From Saururus chinensis (taxonomy: Eukaryota > Streptophyta > Magnoliopsida > Piperales > Saururaceae), in contig CP141149.1 of the NCBI GenBank assembly GCA_035235625.1, positions 11,991,393-12,055,392 on the forward strand: DNA of 64,000 nt, in the 5' to 3' direction. Position numbers and translations under genes: made by a program. A model generated the notes under the pieces. That model was not told the DNA's origin and did no database searches. It was given only the letters and a program-made list of their open reading frames with translations. This document shows positions 25,160-34,789 of this stretch, one piece after another; within the stretch, counting starts at the first letter, position 1, and each line of letters starts with the position of its first letter.

Positions 25160-27658
25160 ATGGGGTTCTTGTGTTTTTTCCGTTTGCTCCATACTCGACA
25201 TGTCTGCAAGTCCAAGGCAAAAGATCTATGTTTCAAAGCTCTTCTTCCTGAATCCAATGTACCCACAATCAGAGAAGCTGTGAATGAGCTCGAATTCGCA
25301 AAAACGGTTGGAACTGATTATTACTTTCGGCTTCTGGATGCTTGTACTTGCTCCAAATTGCTTACAGAAGGCAAGAAAATCCATTTGCATATAGTTAGGA
25401 ACGTGGGCAACATAGAAAAAAGGTTGAGTCTTCTGGAAAAAGTTGTTTGTATGTACACTAATTGTGGAGAAATGGAGATGGCTCGGCTTGTGTTTGATGA
25501 AATTCGTGATCCAAGTGTTTTCTTGTGGAATTCGATGATAAGAGGTTATGCATGGAATGAACCCTTTGATCGTTCAATTGAGTTGTATTTTAGGATGGTG
25601 GAGTCTGGTGTTCGGCCTAACAAGTACTCGTTTCCTTTTGTTCTCAAGGCATGCTCAAGTTTGCTCGCATTAGAAGATGGTAAGGTGATCCATGAAGATG
25701 CAAGAAGAATGGGGTTGGATTTGGATTTGTTTATTTGCACTGCTTTGGTCGATCTGTACACCAAATGTGGGTGTCTAGATGATGCATATGAAGTTTTCCG
25801 GGTGATGCCACAAAAAGATGTTGTGGCATGGAATGCCATGGTTGCAGGGTCGGCACTTCATGGGCTTTGCAAAGATGCTATGAATTTGGTTCGAGAAATG
25901 CAGAAGGAAGGAAAAAGCCCGAATTCTTCAACTCTGGTTGGAATTTTGCCAGTATTGGGTCAGGCTAAGATGTTGCCTCAGGGGAAGAGCGTACACTCCT
26001 ATGGTATCAGGAGGTGCTTTGATAAACATGATGTTCTGGTTGCGACTGCCTTGCTGGACATGTATGCAAAGTGTGAATTATTGGATTATTCTCAGAAAAT
26101 TTTTCGTATGATGAGTGTTAAAAACGAAATAACTTGGAGTGCTATGATAGGTGCGTGTGTTTTGTGTGATCATATGGTAGATTCATTGCAACTATTTTAT
26201 GAAATGTTGGTGAATGAGTTTCTGAGTCCCCCTTCAGCTTCTTTGGCTAGTGTTCTTCGAGCATGTGCAAAGCTGACAGACTTGTTAACAGGCCACCAAA
26301 TACATGCATATTCTACTAAGACTGGGCATTCTCTAGATATTTCAGTAGGGAACTCACTTCTTTCAATGTATGCTAAAAGTGGGAACCTAGACTGTGCAGT
26401 AAGGTTCTTCAATGAGATGAAATCGAAAGACAGTGTTTCTTATAGTGCAATCATTTCAGGATGTGTGCAAAATGGTAATGCTAAGGAGGCTTTGCACATA
26501 TATACAAGGATGCAATTGGCTGGCATAGAGCCAGATATCGCAACCATGGTGGGAATTATTCCAGCTTGTTCACATTTGGCTGCTCTACGACATGGACGGT
26601 GCAACCATGGTTCTGTTGTTGTTCATGGCTTTGCTTCAGACATAAAAGTTAATAATGCACTGATAGACATGTATTCTAAATGTGGTAGAGTTGAAATTGC
26701 TAGAGAAGTTTTCCATAGGATGCCGGAAAGGGATATCGTTTCATGGAATGCAATAATTGCTGGTTATGGGATGCATGGTCTTGGTTTGGAGTCACTTTCT
26801 CTGTTTCTTAGTCTGCAAAACGATGGTTTGAAACCTGATGATATCACCTTCATTTGTCTCTTGTCAGCATGTAGCCATTCTGGACTTGTAACAGAAGGAA
26901 AACATTGCTTTTCTGTAATGCATACACAATTCAGCATTATTCCAAGGATAGAACACTACATCTGCATGGTAGATCTCTTTGGCCGGGCGGGTTTACTGAA
27001 TGAGGCATACAAGTTCATTCTCCATATGCCATTTGAACCGGATATACATGTTTGGGGGGCATTGCTTGGTGCATGCAGAATTCATAAAAATATAGTTCTG
27101 GGTGAAGAAGTTTCAAAGATGATTCAGAAGTTGGGACACGAAGGGACAGGGAACTTTGTCCTACTATCGAACATATATAGCGAAGCAGGGAGATGGGATG
27201 ATGCAGCAACTGTTAGAATCTTGCAAAGGAATTATGGATTTAAGAAAAGCCCTGGATGTAGTTGCATTGAGATCAATGGGATTGTTCATGCATTTATTGG
27301 TGGAGATAGGTCCCACCCACAATATACATTGATAAATGAGACACTTGAGGAACTGCTAGTAGAGATGAAGAAGCTAGGTTATGAAGCCGCTACTACTTTT
27401 GTGCTACAAAATGTGGAAGTGGAGGAAAAAGAACGCATTCTTCTTCACCACAGTGAAAAATTGGCTATAGCATATGGCCTTCTTACACTAGGTCCTAGCA
27501 GACCCATTATGGTTACTAAGAATTTGCGCATTTGTGGGGACTGTCACACAGCAATAAAGTTTATTAGTATCATTACAAGGAGACTAATTACAGTAAGAGA
27601 TGCAAGTAGGTTTCATCATTTTGGTCAGGGGGTTTGTAATTGTGGAGATTTTTGGTGA
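25160..27658 (+). CDS. PPR protein, PLS class with E/E+/DYW C-terminus
   Basis: Encodes 832 residues in one exon, as most DYW-class PPR genes do. The start is fixed by an in-frame TGA three codons upstream (25151). The N-terminus (MGFLCFFRLLHTRHVCKSKA) is basic and hydrophobic and could be an organelle transit peptide. PLS repeats span about residues 55-630 (repeated ALxDMYxKCG and DVVxWNAMIAG motifs). E and E+ motifs follow (to about 737), with the box SPGCSCIEING, then a DYW cytidine-deaminase-like domain (738-832). The zinc and catalytic residues are present: H764-S-E766, C792-x2-C795-H796, C826 and C828. The chain ends DFW instead of DYW. By family this is a site-specific C-to-U editing factor of mitochondria or plastids. 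The target is unknown. A chromovirus begins 7 bp after the stop codon. Confidence 0.93.
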   Translation: MGFLCFFRLLHTRHVCKSKAKDLCFKALLPESNVPTIREAVNELEFAKTVGTDYYFRLLDACTCSKLLTEGKKIHLHIVRNVGNIEKRLSLLEKVVCMYTNCGEMEMARLVFDEIRDPSVFLWNSMIRGYAWNEPFDRSIELYFRMVESGVRPNKYSFPFVLKACSSLLALEDGKVIHEDARRMGLDLDLFICTALVDLYTKCGCLDDAYEVFRVMPQKDVVAWNAMVAGSALHGLCKDAMNLVREMQKEGKSPNSSTLVGILPVLGQAKMLPQGKSVHSYGIRRCFDKHDVLVATALLDMYAKCELLDYSQKIFRMMSVKNEITWSAMIGACVLCDHMVDSLQLFYEMLVNEFLSPPSASLASVLRACAKLTDLLTGHQIHAYSTKTGHSLDISVGNSLLSMYAKSGNLDCAVRFFNEMKSKDSVSYSAIISGCVQNGNAKEALHIYTRMQLAGIEPDIATMVGIIPACSHLAALRHGRCNHGSVVVHGFASDIKVNNALIDMYSKCGRVEIAREVFHRMPERDIVSWNAIIAGYGMHGLGLESLSLFLSLQNDGLKPDDITFICLLSACSHSGLVTEGKHCFSVMHTQFSIIPRIEHYICMVDLFGRAGLLNEAYKFILHMPFEPDIHVWGALLGACRIHKNIVLGEEVSKMIQKLGHEGTGNFVLLSNIYSEAGRWDDAATVRILQRNYGFKKSPGCSCIEINGIVHAFIGGDRSHPQYTLINETLEELLVEMKKLGYEAATTFVLQNVEVEEKERILLHHSEKLAIAYGLLTLGPSRPIMVTKNLRICGDCHTAIKFISIITRRLITVRDASRFHHFGQGVCNCGDFW

Positions 27659-27665
27659 TGTAAGC

Positions 27666-28714
27666 TGGTGCGGACACCAGACCTATGCAAGTCTATGCAC
27701 GCCACCAAAAGAAAATATATGCTGTCAAGTAGTTTTTGGAATTTTATTTGGGTCTTTATTTAGAGTATTTGTTTTAGAAATCCTTTATTAGGTAATTACT
27801 TATTTTAGGAATCTTCATGTTTTAGGAGTTTCTTGTTTTAGGAGTTTCTTGTTTTAGGAATCTTCATGTTTTAGGACTTTCTTATTTTAGGAATCTTCTA
27901 GTCTTATGCTATTTCTTGTTTTAGGAGCCTTTCCATTGATTGTAAGTTTCTTATTTAAGACTTTATGTATGCCTATTTAATGGCTTATCCTTTCTTCAAT
28001 GAAGAATCTATGATTTCCTTAAAAAAAAAAGACTCTGAGCAGTTTTCCCGTCAGTGTTGATTCTGGCCATATTCTAGTGCTGATTCCAGGCCACCAGTGC
28101 TGAATCTGGTGGTGAAAACTCTTCTATTCCTTTTTCTCTACTGAATGTTGAAGTCCCTCCTTCATTAATCCTGAGCCTTTGAAGGATAATTGTTGTTGAA
28201 GACAATTTCAAGTTGCTGCCTTGCTGTCTGATCTGAGAACTAAAAAAACACCTAACTAGGACAAATAGCATTGTTGCATGAGTTCTTAGACTCTAATTTC
28301 AGCCCAGCTTATTGGCATTCTATCCCCATCATAATAAGATAAGTTGGCCCACTTTTCTCTGTTAGTAATTATTTAATCCTCTTCTATAGCATCAAGCCTA
28401 TCTTTAGTTGTACGTGTGGTTAGAGGTGGATTTGTGTTTTCTTAAGCCCAGTAGTCCATTAGTTGTTTGCACTTCAATCATAAGACATATTCTATTGCTA
28501 CTGCCTAGCCACCAGAAATTTCTCAATTTCCTAAACCTGTGCTACAACTTCTGTATAGCTTTATAGAGATTGTGAACATAATCTGCTGATATTATCACTT
28601 ACTGATTAAATGCTTTATTTCATCCTACTTTAATTGGTTTAGAATTTATATTTTTAGTATTTGCCCAATTAGTTGCGTGATCTCAATTAGGGTTTTATTA
28701 GTTGTCCTGCATCA
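27666..28714 (+). repeat. 5' LTR of the chromovirus
   Basis: TG...CA ends, paired with 33740-34789. It contains a short internal tandem array (about 27817-27905) of a 16-17 bp unit, gttttaggagtttctt and variants, shared with the 3' LTR. Any polyadenylation signal of the PPR mRNA must now come from here or from read-through. Confidence 0.93.
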
Positions 28715-28885
28715 TCTTTAGTGGCCCATGCAGGTCGGGCTAGGCATTTAGGTTTGTCTTAATTTTCATATTTGTTCAAAAAAACAAAAAAAAATAGTCA
28801 GTCTGCATATTAGTTTTAGGCACTTTCTGTCTTCATTAATTAGGAATTCATATTCTGCACACAAAAAAAGTCTGCATAACGTTGT

Positions 28886-30073
28886 ATGCATTTGCGTTCT
28901 AGAAGAATACTTTTAGATAGTTCATCCCAAATGGATTCCTCTCCAGACCTCACCTTGAAAGATTTGTTTAATGCCATCCAAAATTTAACTAATAGATTTG
29001 ACAAATTAGAGCACGATAATGCCGCTACACATGCCCGTGTAGATTCCTTGGAAGAGTCATATAGGATGACCCATCACGGTGGAGAGTCATCTCACATAAG
29101 AGAAGAGAATGCTGACAATGATTCCTCTACACCTCACTATCAAATACAACAGGAAAACCTAGGATTTGGTCAAGGACATCTCCAAGCTATCCATAACCAT
29201 AGAGGTCAAGGTTACATCCCAAACCATGGTCATCCATACCAACTAGAGCCACGTGACCCAGATGAAAGAGCTATTAGAAGCATTAATATTGAGGCACCCT
29301 CTTTTGATGGTCGCCTAGATCCCACAACCTTTGTAGACTGGTTGCGTGAGATGGAACACTTTTTCAAGTGGTATAATTTGTCAGAGGAAAGAAAAGTAAA
29401 GTTTGCCAAAATGAAGTTGGTTGGACGTGCAAAACTGTTTTGGGAGGATGTTGAACAATTGATGATCATGAGACGTGAACCTCCTATCACTGACTAGGGG
29501 TACATGAAAATGAAATTAACTGAAAATTACCTACCCAAATCCCATAGAGGTGACATGATTGTTAAATATAACAACCTCAGACAAGGGAATAAATCAGCTC
29601 TAGAGTACGTTTCAGAGTTTGAAGAGTACAAGGTATGTTGTAGAATTGTTGAAGAAGAGCAAGCCACCTTATGTAGGTTTATGAATGGCCTTAGTGATGA
29701 CCTCCAGAGGGAACTTGTCCTTCGTGGAATAAACACCTTGGACCAAGCCTACACCTTTGTTAAGGACTATGAGCTAGTCACTAAGCCTCATCTTCTTAGG
29801 CGTCCTGATTTTAGAGCCAACTCCACCACCTCACAGCCTGCAAGGAACAAACCTTATGTAGGGTCATCTCAACCAATTGTGCGCAAGCCTCAGTCAAGCC
29901 CTTTTAACCCTAGATCCAACCCTAATGTGAATGTTGTCAAAAGTGATCATGGGCGAAGAGAGGGTAAGGGACCTATTCAATGTTTTAACTGTCAAGGTCT
30001 TGGTCACGTAGCTACTCTATGCCCTTCTAAGCTGAAGAATCATCCAAATCAAACTCTTTATATGGGTGAATAG
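28886..30073 (+). pseudogene. gag of the chromovirus (interrupted)
   Basis: Starts MHLRSRRILLDSSSQMDS. Residues about 25-60 look coiled-coil-like. The retrotransposon gag domain lies at about 29290-29740 (PSFDGRLDPTTFVDWLREME). The frame is stopped by TAG at 29495-29497 and continues in the same frame from 29498. A CCHC zinc knuckle (CFNCQGLGHVATLC) spans 29980-30021. The part ends at a second TAG (30071-30073), beyond which the same frame runs into protease. Gag would form the particle that packages the element's RNA. This copy cannot make the whole protein. Confidence 0.88.
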
Positions 30074-30097
30074 GACGAGGTCAATGATGAGAATGAT

Positions 30098-31138
30098 ATG
30101 GATGTACAAGTCTATGAGCCTAACTTAGATGAAATCCATGACTCAGATGCTGAGTATGAGGATAATACCGGCTACCTAGGTTGCATTAGAACTTCACATG
30201 TCCTATCCTCTTACCTTGAAACTAATTCCGATACTCCAACTATGGGTGTAGTTAGGTGTGCATTAACTCAACCTCGAGCTAATGATGACTGGCGTCATAG
30301 TGCAATCTTTCACACTTATGTGAAATGCGGAGAAAAGGATTGCAAAGTGATTATTGATAGTGGGAGTTGCATTAATGTTGTTTCCTCCAAAACCATCTCC
30401 CACTTAGGTCTCCAGCCAGTTCCTCACCCTAACCCGTACAAGGTGTCCTGGGTCGACGCATCATCTATTCCTATCAAGGAGAAATGTCTTGTGCCCATTC
30501 AATTGCTTACATATTCAGACAAGATATGGTGTGATGTGATTCCCATGGATGTAGGGTATATCATCTTGGGTAGGCCTTGGCTATTCGACTTAGATGTTAC
30601 GATCTATGGCCGTACAAACTCCGTTTCCTTTATCTATAAGGGCCAAAAGATCAAGTTAAACCCCTTACAGCCTAAGCCTGACAAGAGCAATAATAGGGAT
30701 GCAACGAAGAATAAAGGCTTACACATTATAAGTCCCAAGGAGTTTGAGCAAGAAACGAGCAAAGATTTTGTAATGTTTGCCTTGGTTGCTAGAGAAGTTG
30801 CACCAAGCACTCAAAAACAGACACCTGAAGAAGTGGTTAATATTCTTAATGAATTTAATTATGTCTTCCCTGAGGATCTCCCAAATCAGTTACCTCCCAT
30901 GCGTGACATTCAACACGCTATTGACCTTGTCCTAGGAGCAACACTCCCAAACTTGCCTCATTATCGATTGAACCCCACTGAGCATGCTAAGTTGAAAAGG
31001 CAAGTTGATGATCTTCTTCGTAAAGGATTCATAAGGGAAAGTTTGAGTCCGTGCGCCGTACCCGCACTCCTAACACCTAAGAAAGATGGATCATGGAGGA
31101 TGTGCATGGATAGCCGTGCAACTAATAAGATTACATAA
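30098..31138 (+). pseudogene. pol: aspartic protease and start of RT
   Basis: Same frame as gag. The aspartic-protease active site DSGS is at 30356-30367, followed by a flap-like region and the hydrophobic ILGRPWLFDLD. A linker (about 30700-30870) leads to the RT N-terminus ([38 protein letters not shown]). The frame terminates at 31138 because of a one-base indel close to 31130-31138, after which RT continues in another frame. Confidence 0.88.
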
Positions 31139-31140
31139 AA

Positions 31141-32310
31141 TACCGTTTCCCCATCCCTCGGCTTGATGATATGCTTGACATGATGGCTGGTGCCAAAATC
31201 TTCTCCAAGATTGACTTGAAAAGTAGTTACCATCAAATTAGAATTCGCCCAAGGGATGAATGGAAAACTGCCTTCAAAACGAAAGATGGGTTGTACGAGT
31301 GGATGGTCATGCCATTTGGATTGTCTAATGCTCCTAGCACCTTTATGCGAGTGATGACATAAGTTCTTCGTCCCTTCATGGGTAAATTTCTTGTTGTATA
31401 CTTTGATGACATCCTCATTTATAGTAAAACCAAGGAGCAACACCTGGACCACCTCGCACAGGTATGTACTGTTCTGAGGAAGGAAAGTTTATATGGAAAC
31501 CTTAAGAAGTGTTCATTTCTTACCAATAAAGTTATCTTCTTAGGGTTTATTGTTTCTTCAGAGGGAGTGTCTGCTGACCCTCAGAAAGTTCAGGCGATAG
31601 TTGAGTGGCCAAAGCCCAAGAGTATTCATGATGTTCAAAGTTTCCATGGGCTTGCTACTTTTTACCGTTGATTCATAAGAGGGTTTAGTACAATCACATC
31701 CCCAATCACAGATTGCATGAAGAAAGGTGAGTTTCGATGGTCTAGCGCAGCTTCAAGAGCATTTGCAGAGATAAAGAAGAAAATGACAGAAGCACCAGTT
31801 ATGCGTCTCCAAGATTTTTCAAAGGTCTTTGAGGTAGAGTGTGACGCATCTGGAATAGGCATAGGTGGAGTTTTGAGCCAAGAGCGTCATCCCATAGCAT
31901 ACTTTAGTGAGAAGTTGAATGATGCTAAACAAAAATACTCAACCTATGACAAGGAGTTCTATGTGGTAGTCCAAGCATTGCGTTACTGGCGACATTACCT
32001 TTTACCGCATGAGTTTGTCCTCTACTCTGATCATGAGGCTTTGCGTTACCTCACCTCCCAAAAGAAACTTAATTCCATACATGCTCATTGGGTCGAAATC
32101 CTGCAGGCCTACACTTTTGTGTTAAAACATCGATCTAGAGTTGAGAACAAGGCTGCTGATGCACTAAGTCATAGAGCATTCTTACTATCTATGATTAGTG
32201 TAAAGGTCACAGGTTTTGAGAGACTAAAGGAAGATTATGAGGCATGTCCAGATTTTGGAGAGGTTTACCTTGCTCTTAATAGCAGCCCTAATCATGCACA
32301 TGAGGGCTAA
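31141..32310 (+). pseudogene. pol: reverse transcriptase core and RNase H
   Basis: RT motifs [32 protein letters not shown] and the catalytic YFDD (31399-31410) are intact, but stops at 31360-31362 (TAA) and 31669-31671 (TGA) cut the frame. RNase H follows (about 31830-32190) with the carboxylates of ECDASG, YDKEF, YSDHEA and KAADALSHR visible. A TAA at 32308-32310 ends it. All pieces are in one frame, so these are point stops and not further frameshifts. Confidence 0.88.
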
Positions 32311-33231
32311 CATCTTCAGGACGGGTACCTCTTCCAAGCAAATAAGCTATGTATCCCATGAACTTCAGTGCAAGATTTCTTAGTGTGGGAAGTTCATGTA
32401 GGTGGCCTTTCAAGACACTTTGGGCGTGATAAAACCATTGCAAAGGTCGAACATCAATTTTACTGGCCCAGCTTAAAGAGAGATGTTGCTAAGATTATTA
32501 GTCAATGTCGCACATGTCAACTAGCCAAGCATAGAAAACAAAACACTGGCCTCTACACCCCTCTTCCTGTGCCCGACCGTCCTTGGCAAGACGTTAGTAT
32601 GGATTTTGTGCTAGGACTTCCACGAACTTTTCATAAGCACGATTCCATCTTTGTCATCGTAGACCGTTTTTCTAAAATGGCCCACTTCATTCCCTGTTCC
32701 AAAACCTTTGATGCATCCAAAGTAGAAAAGCTTTATTTTGATGAGGTTGTGAAACTTTATGGTCTTCCGAAAACCATTGTGTCTGATCGAGATGTTCGAT
32801 TCATGAGTTACTTTTGGAAAACCCTTTGGCACATGGTAGGAACAAAGCTCAAATTTTCCACCGCATATCATCCCCAAACTGATGGTCAAACCAAAGTAGT
32901 TAATAGGAGCCTTGGGAACCTTCTAAGATGTTTGATTGGCGAGAGCAATCGCAATTGGGATTCCATTCTTCCAGCAGCACAATTTGCATATAATAGTTCA
33001 GTCAATAGGTCTATAGGCATGAGTCCATTTGAAGTTGTTCATGGTTACACACCTAGGAAGCCTTTAGATCTCATTCCCAATCACCGCATGCACGCATTTC
33101 AGAGTCTGCTGAAGCATTTGCTCGTCATGTCAAAGATTTGCATCATGAGATCTGTAACCAAATTGAAGCAAGTAATGAACGATATAAACTTCATGCTAAT
33201 TCTCGTAGGCGCTATAAAGAGTTTAATGTAG
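32311..33231 (+). pseudogene. pol: integrase (HHCC zinc finger and DDE core)
   Basis: Frame continued from RNase H, with another stop (TGA 32359-32361) before the zinc-binding domain (first His 32395, CRTC to 32517). The catalytic core shows D (32602, MDFVLGLP) and D (32785, SDRDVRF). At the third position, 35 residues on (32893-32895), where the family carries glutamate, this copy has lysine (TDGQTKVVNR). A frameshift at about 33090-33137 moves the C-terminal part into another frame. Confidence 0.88.
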
Positions 33232-33806
33232 GTGACTATGTCATGATTCGGATCCGGCCCGAACGGTTTCCTTCTGGTGCCGTGCGGAAATTGCAATCTC
33301 GTAGTGCTGGACCATTCCAAGTGCTAAAACGTATTGGACCTAATGCTTATGTTATTGATCTACCTTCTGATTTTGGCATTTCTCCAACTTTTAATGTCGA
33401 AGATTTGGTTGCTTACCATGACCCCGCTTTGATTCCTGATGACCCTTTTCACGAGTCATCCCCAGTCCCTATACCTGACCTTACACTTGATCTTGTACCA
33501 CTACCTTACCCACTTGCACGAAAAGAACAGGTTGATGCTATTTTAGATGATCAAATAATTTCTACTAGGGATGGTGGTGTTCAGCGGTATCTTGTTCGGT
33601 GGCAAGGACGACCAGAGATTGATAGCACATGGATTACACGCGAAGAGTTGGAGATGCTTGACCTTGATGCCCTGGAGCTTTATCATAGTGTTCTTCAGCT
33701 TAACTCGACGGGGTCGAGTTCTTCCCACCTCGGGAAAGTTGGTGCGGACACTAGACCTATGCAAGTCTATGCACGCCGCCAAAAGAAAATACATGTTGTC
33801 AAGTAG
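33138..33806 (+). pseudogene. pol: integrase C-terminus with GPY/F module and chromodomain
   Basis: Continues integrase after the frameshift: NVGDYVMIRIRPERFPSGAV, then a GPY/F module (AGPFQVLKRIGPNAYVIDLP). A chromodomain-like segment at 33528-33690 (YLVRWQGRPEIDSTWITREE) places the element among the chromoviruses, where this domain is thought to bias insertion toward marked chromatin. The frame runs on past the LTR boundary and stops at 33804-33806, 67 bp inside the 3' LTR. Confidence 0.85.
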
Positions 33807-34789
33807 TTTTTGGAATTTTATTTGGGTCTTTATTTAGAGTATTTGTTTTAGAAATCTTTTATTAGGTAATTACTTGTTTTAGGAATCTTCATGTTTTAGG
33901 AGTTTCTTGTTTTAGGAGTTTCTTGTTTTAGGAATCTTCATGTTTTAGGAGTTTCTTATTTTAGGAATCTTCTAGTCTTATGCTATTTCTTGTTTTAGGA
34001 GCCTTTCCATTGATTGTAAGTTTCTTATTTAAGACTTTATGTATGCCTATTTAATAGCTTATGCTTTCTTCAATGAAGAATCTATGATTTCCTGGAAAAA
34101 AAAGACTCTGAGCAGTTTTCCCGTCAGTGTTGATTCTGGCCATATTCTAGTGCTGATTCCAGGCCACCAGTGCTAAATCTGGTGGTGAAAACACTTCTAT
34201 TCCTTTTTCTCTACTGAATATTGAAGTCCCTCCTTCATTAATCCTGAGCCTTTGAAGGATAATTGTTGTTGAAGACAATTTCAAGTTGCTGCCTTGCTGT
34301 CTGATCTGAGAACTAAAAAAAAAGACCTAACCAGGACAAATAGCATTGTTGCATGAGTTCTTAGACTCTAATTTCAGCCCAGCTTATTGGTATTCTATCC
34401 CCATCATAATAAGATAAGTTGGCCCACTTTTCTCTGTTAGTAATTATTTAATCCTCTTCTATAGCATCAAGCCTATCTTTAGTTGTACGTGTGGTTAGAG
34501 GTGGATTTGTGTTTTCTTAAGCCCAGTAGTCCATTAGTTGTTTGCACTTCAATCATAAGACATATTCTATTGCTACTGCCTAGCCACCAGAAATTTCTCA
34601 ATTTCCTAAACATGTGCTACAACTTCTGTTTAGCTTTATAGAGATTGTGAACATAATCTGCTGATATTATCACTTACTAATTAAATGCTTTATTTCATTC
34701 TACTTTAATTGGTTTAGAATTTATATTTTTAGTATTTGCCCAATTAGTTGCGTGATCTCAATTAGGGTTTTATTAGTTGTCCTGCATCA
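33740..34789 (+). repeat. 3' LTR of the chromovirus
   Basis: Pairs with the 5' LTR, starts TGGTGCGGAC, and ends CTGCATCA directly before the TAAGC target duplication. It has no sign of truncation and carries the same internal tgttttaggagtttctt array. Confidence 0.93.

Larger units (their letters stand above)
27666..34789 (+). mobile_element. Ty3/gypsy chromovirus, complete but dead
   Basis: 7,124 bp flanked by TAAGC (27661-27665 and 34790-34794). LTRs of about 1,049 bp start TGGTGCGGAC and end CTGCATCA, and differ by an estimated 2-3%. The internal order is gag with zinc knuckle, protease, reverse transcriptase, RNase H, integrase, chromodomain, which is the chromovirus order. Coding is broken by in-frame stops at 29495, 30071, 31360, 31669, 32308 and 32359 and by frameshifts near 31135 and 33090-33137. 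No standard primer-binding site was recognised after the 5' LTR (a TGGCCCATG lies 7 bp in), and the purine tract before the 3' LTR is weak. Being inserted just past the PPR stop, it displaces that gene's 3' flank by 7.1 kb. Confidence 0.95.
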
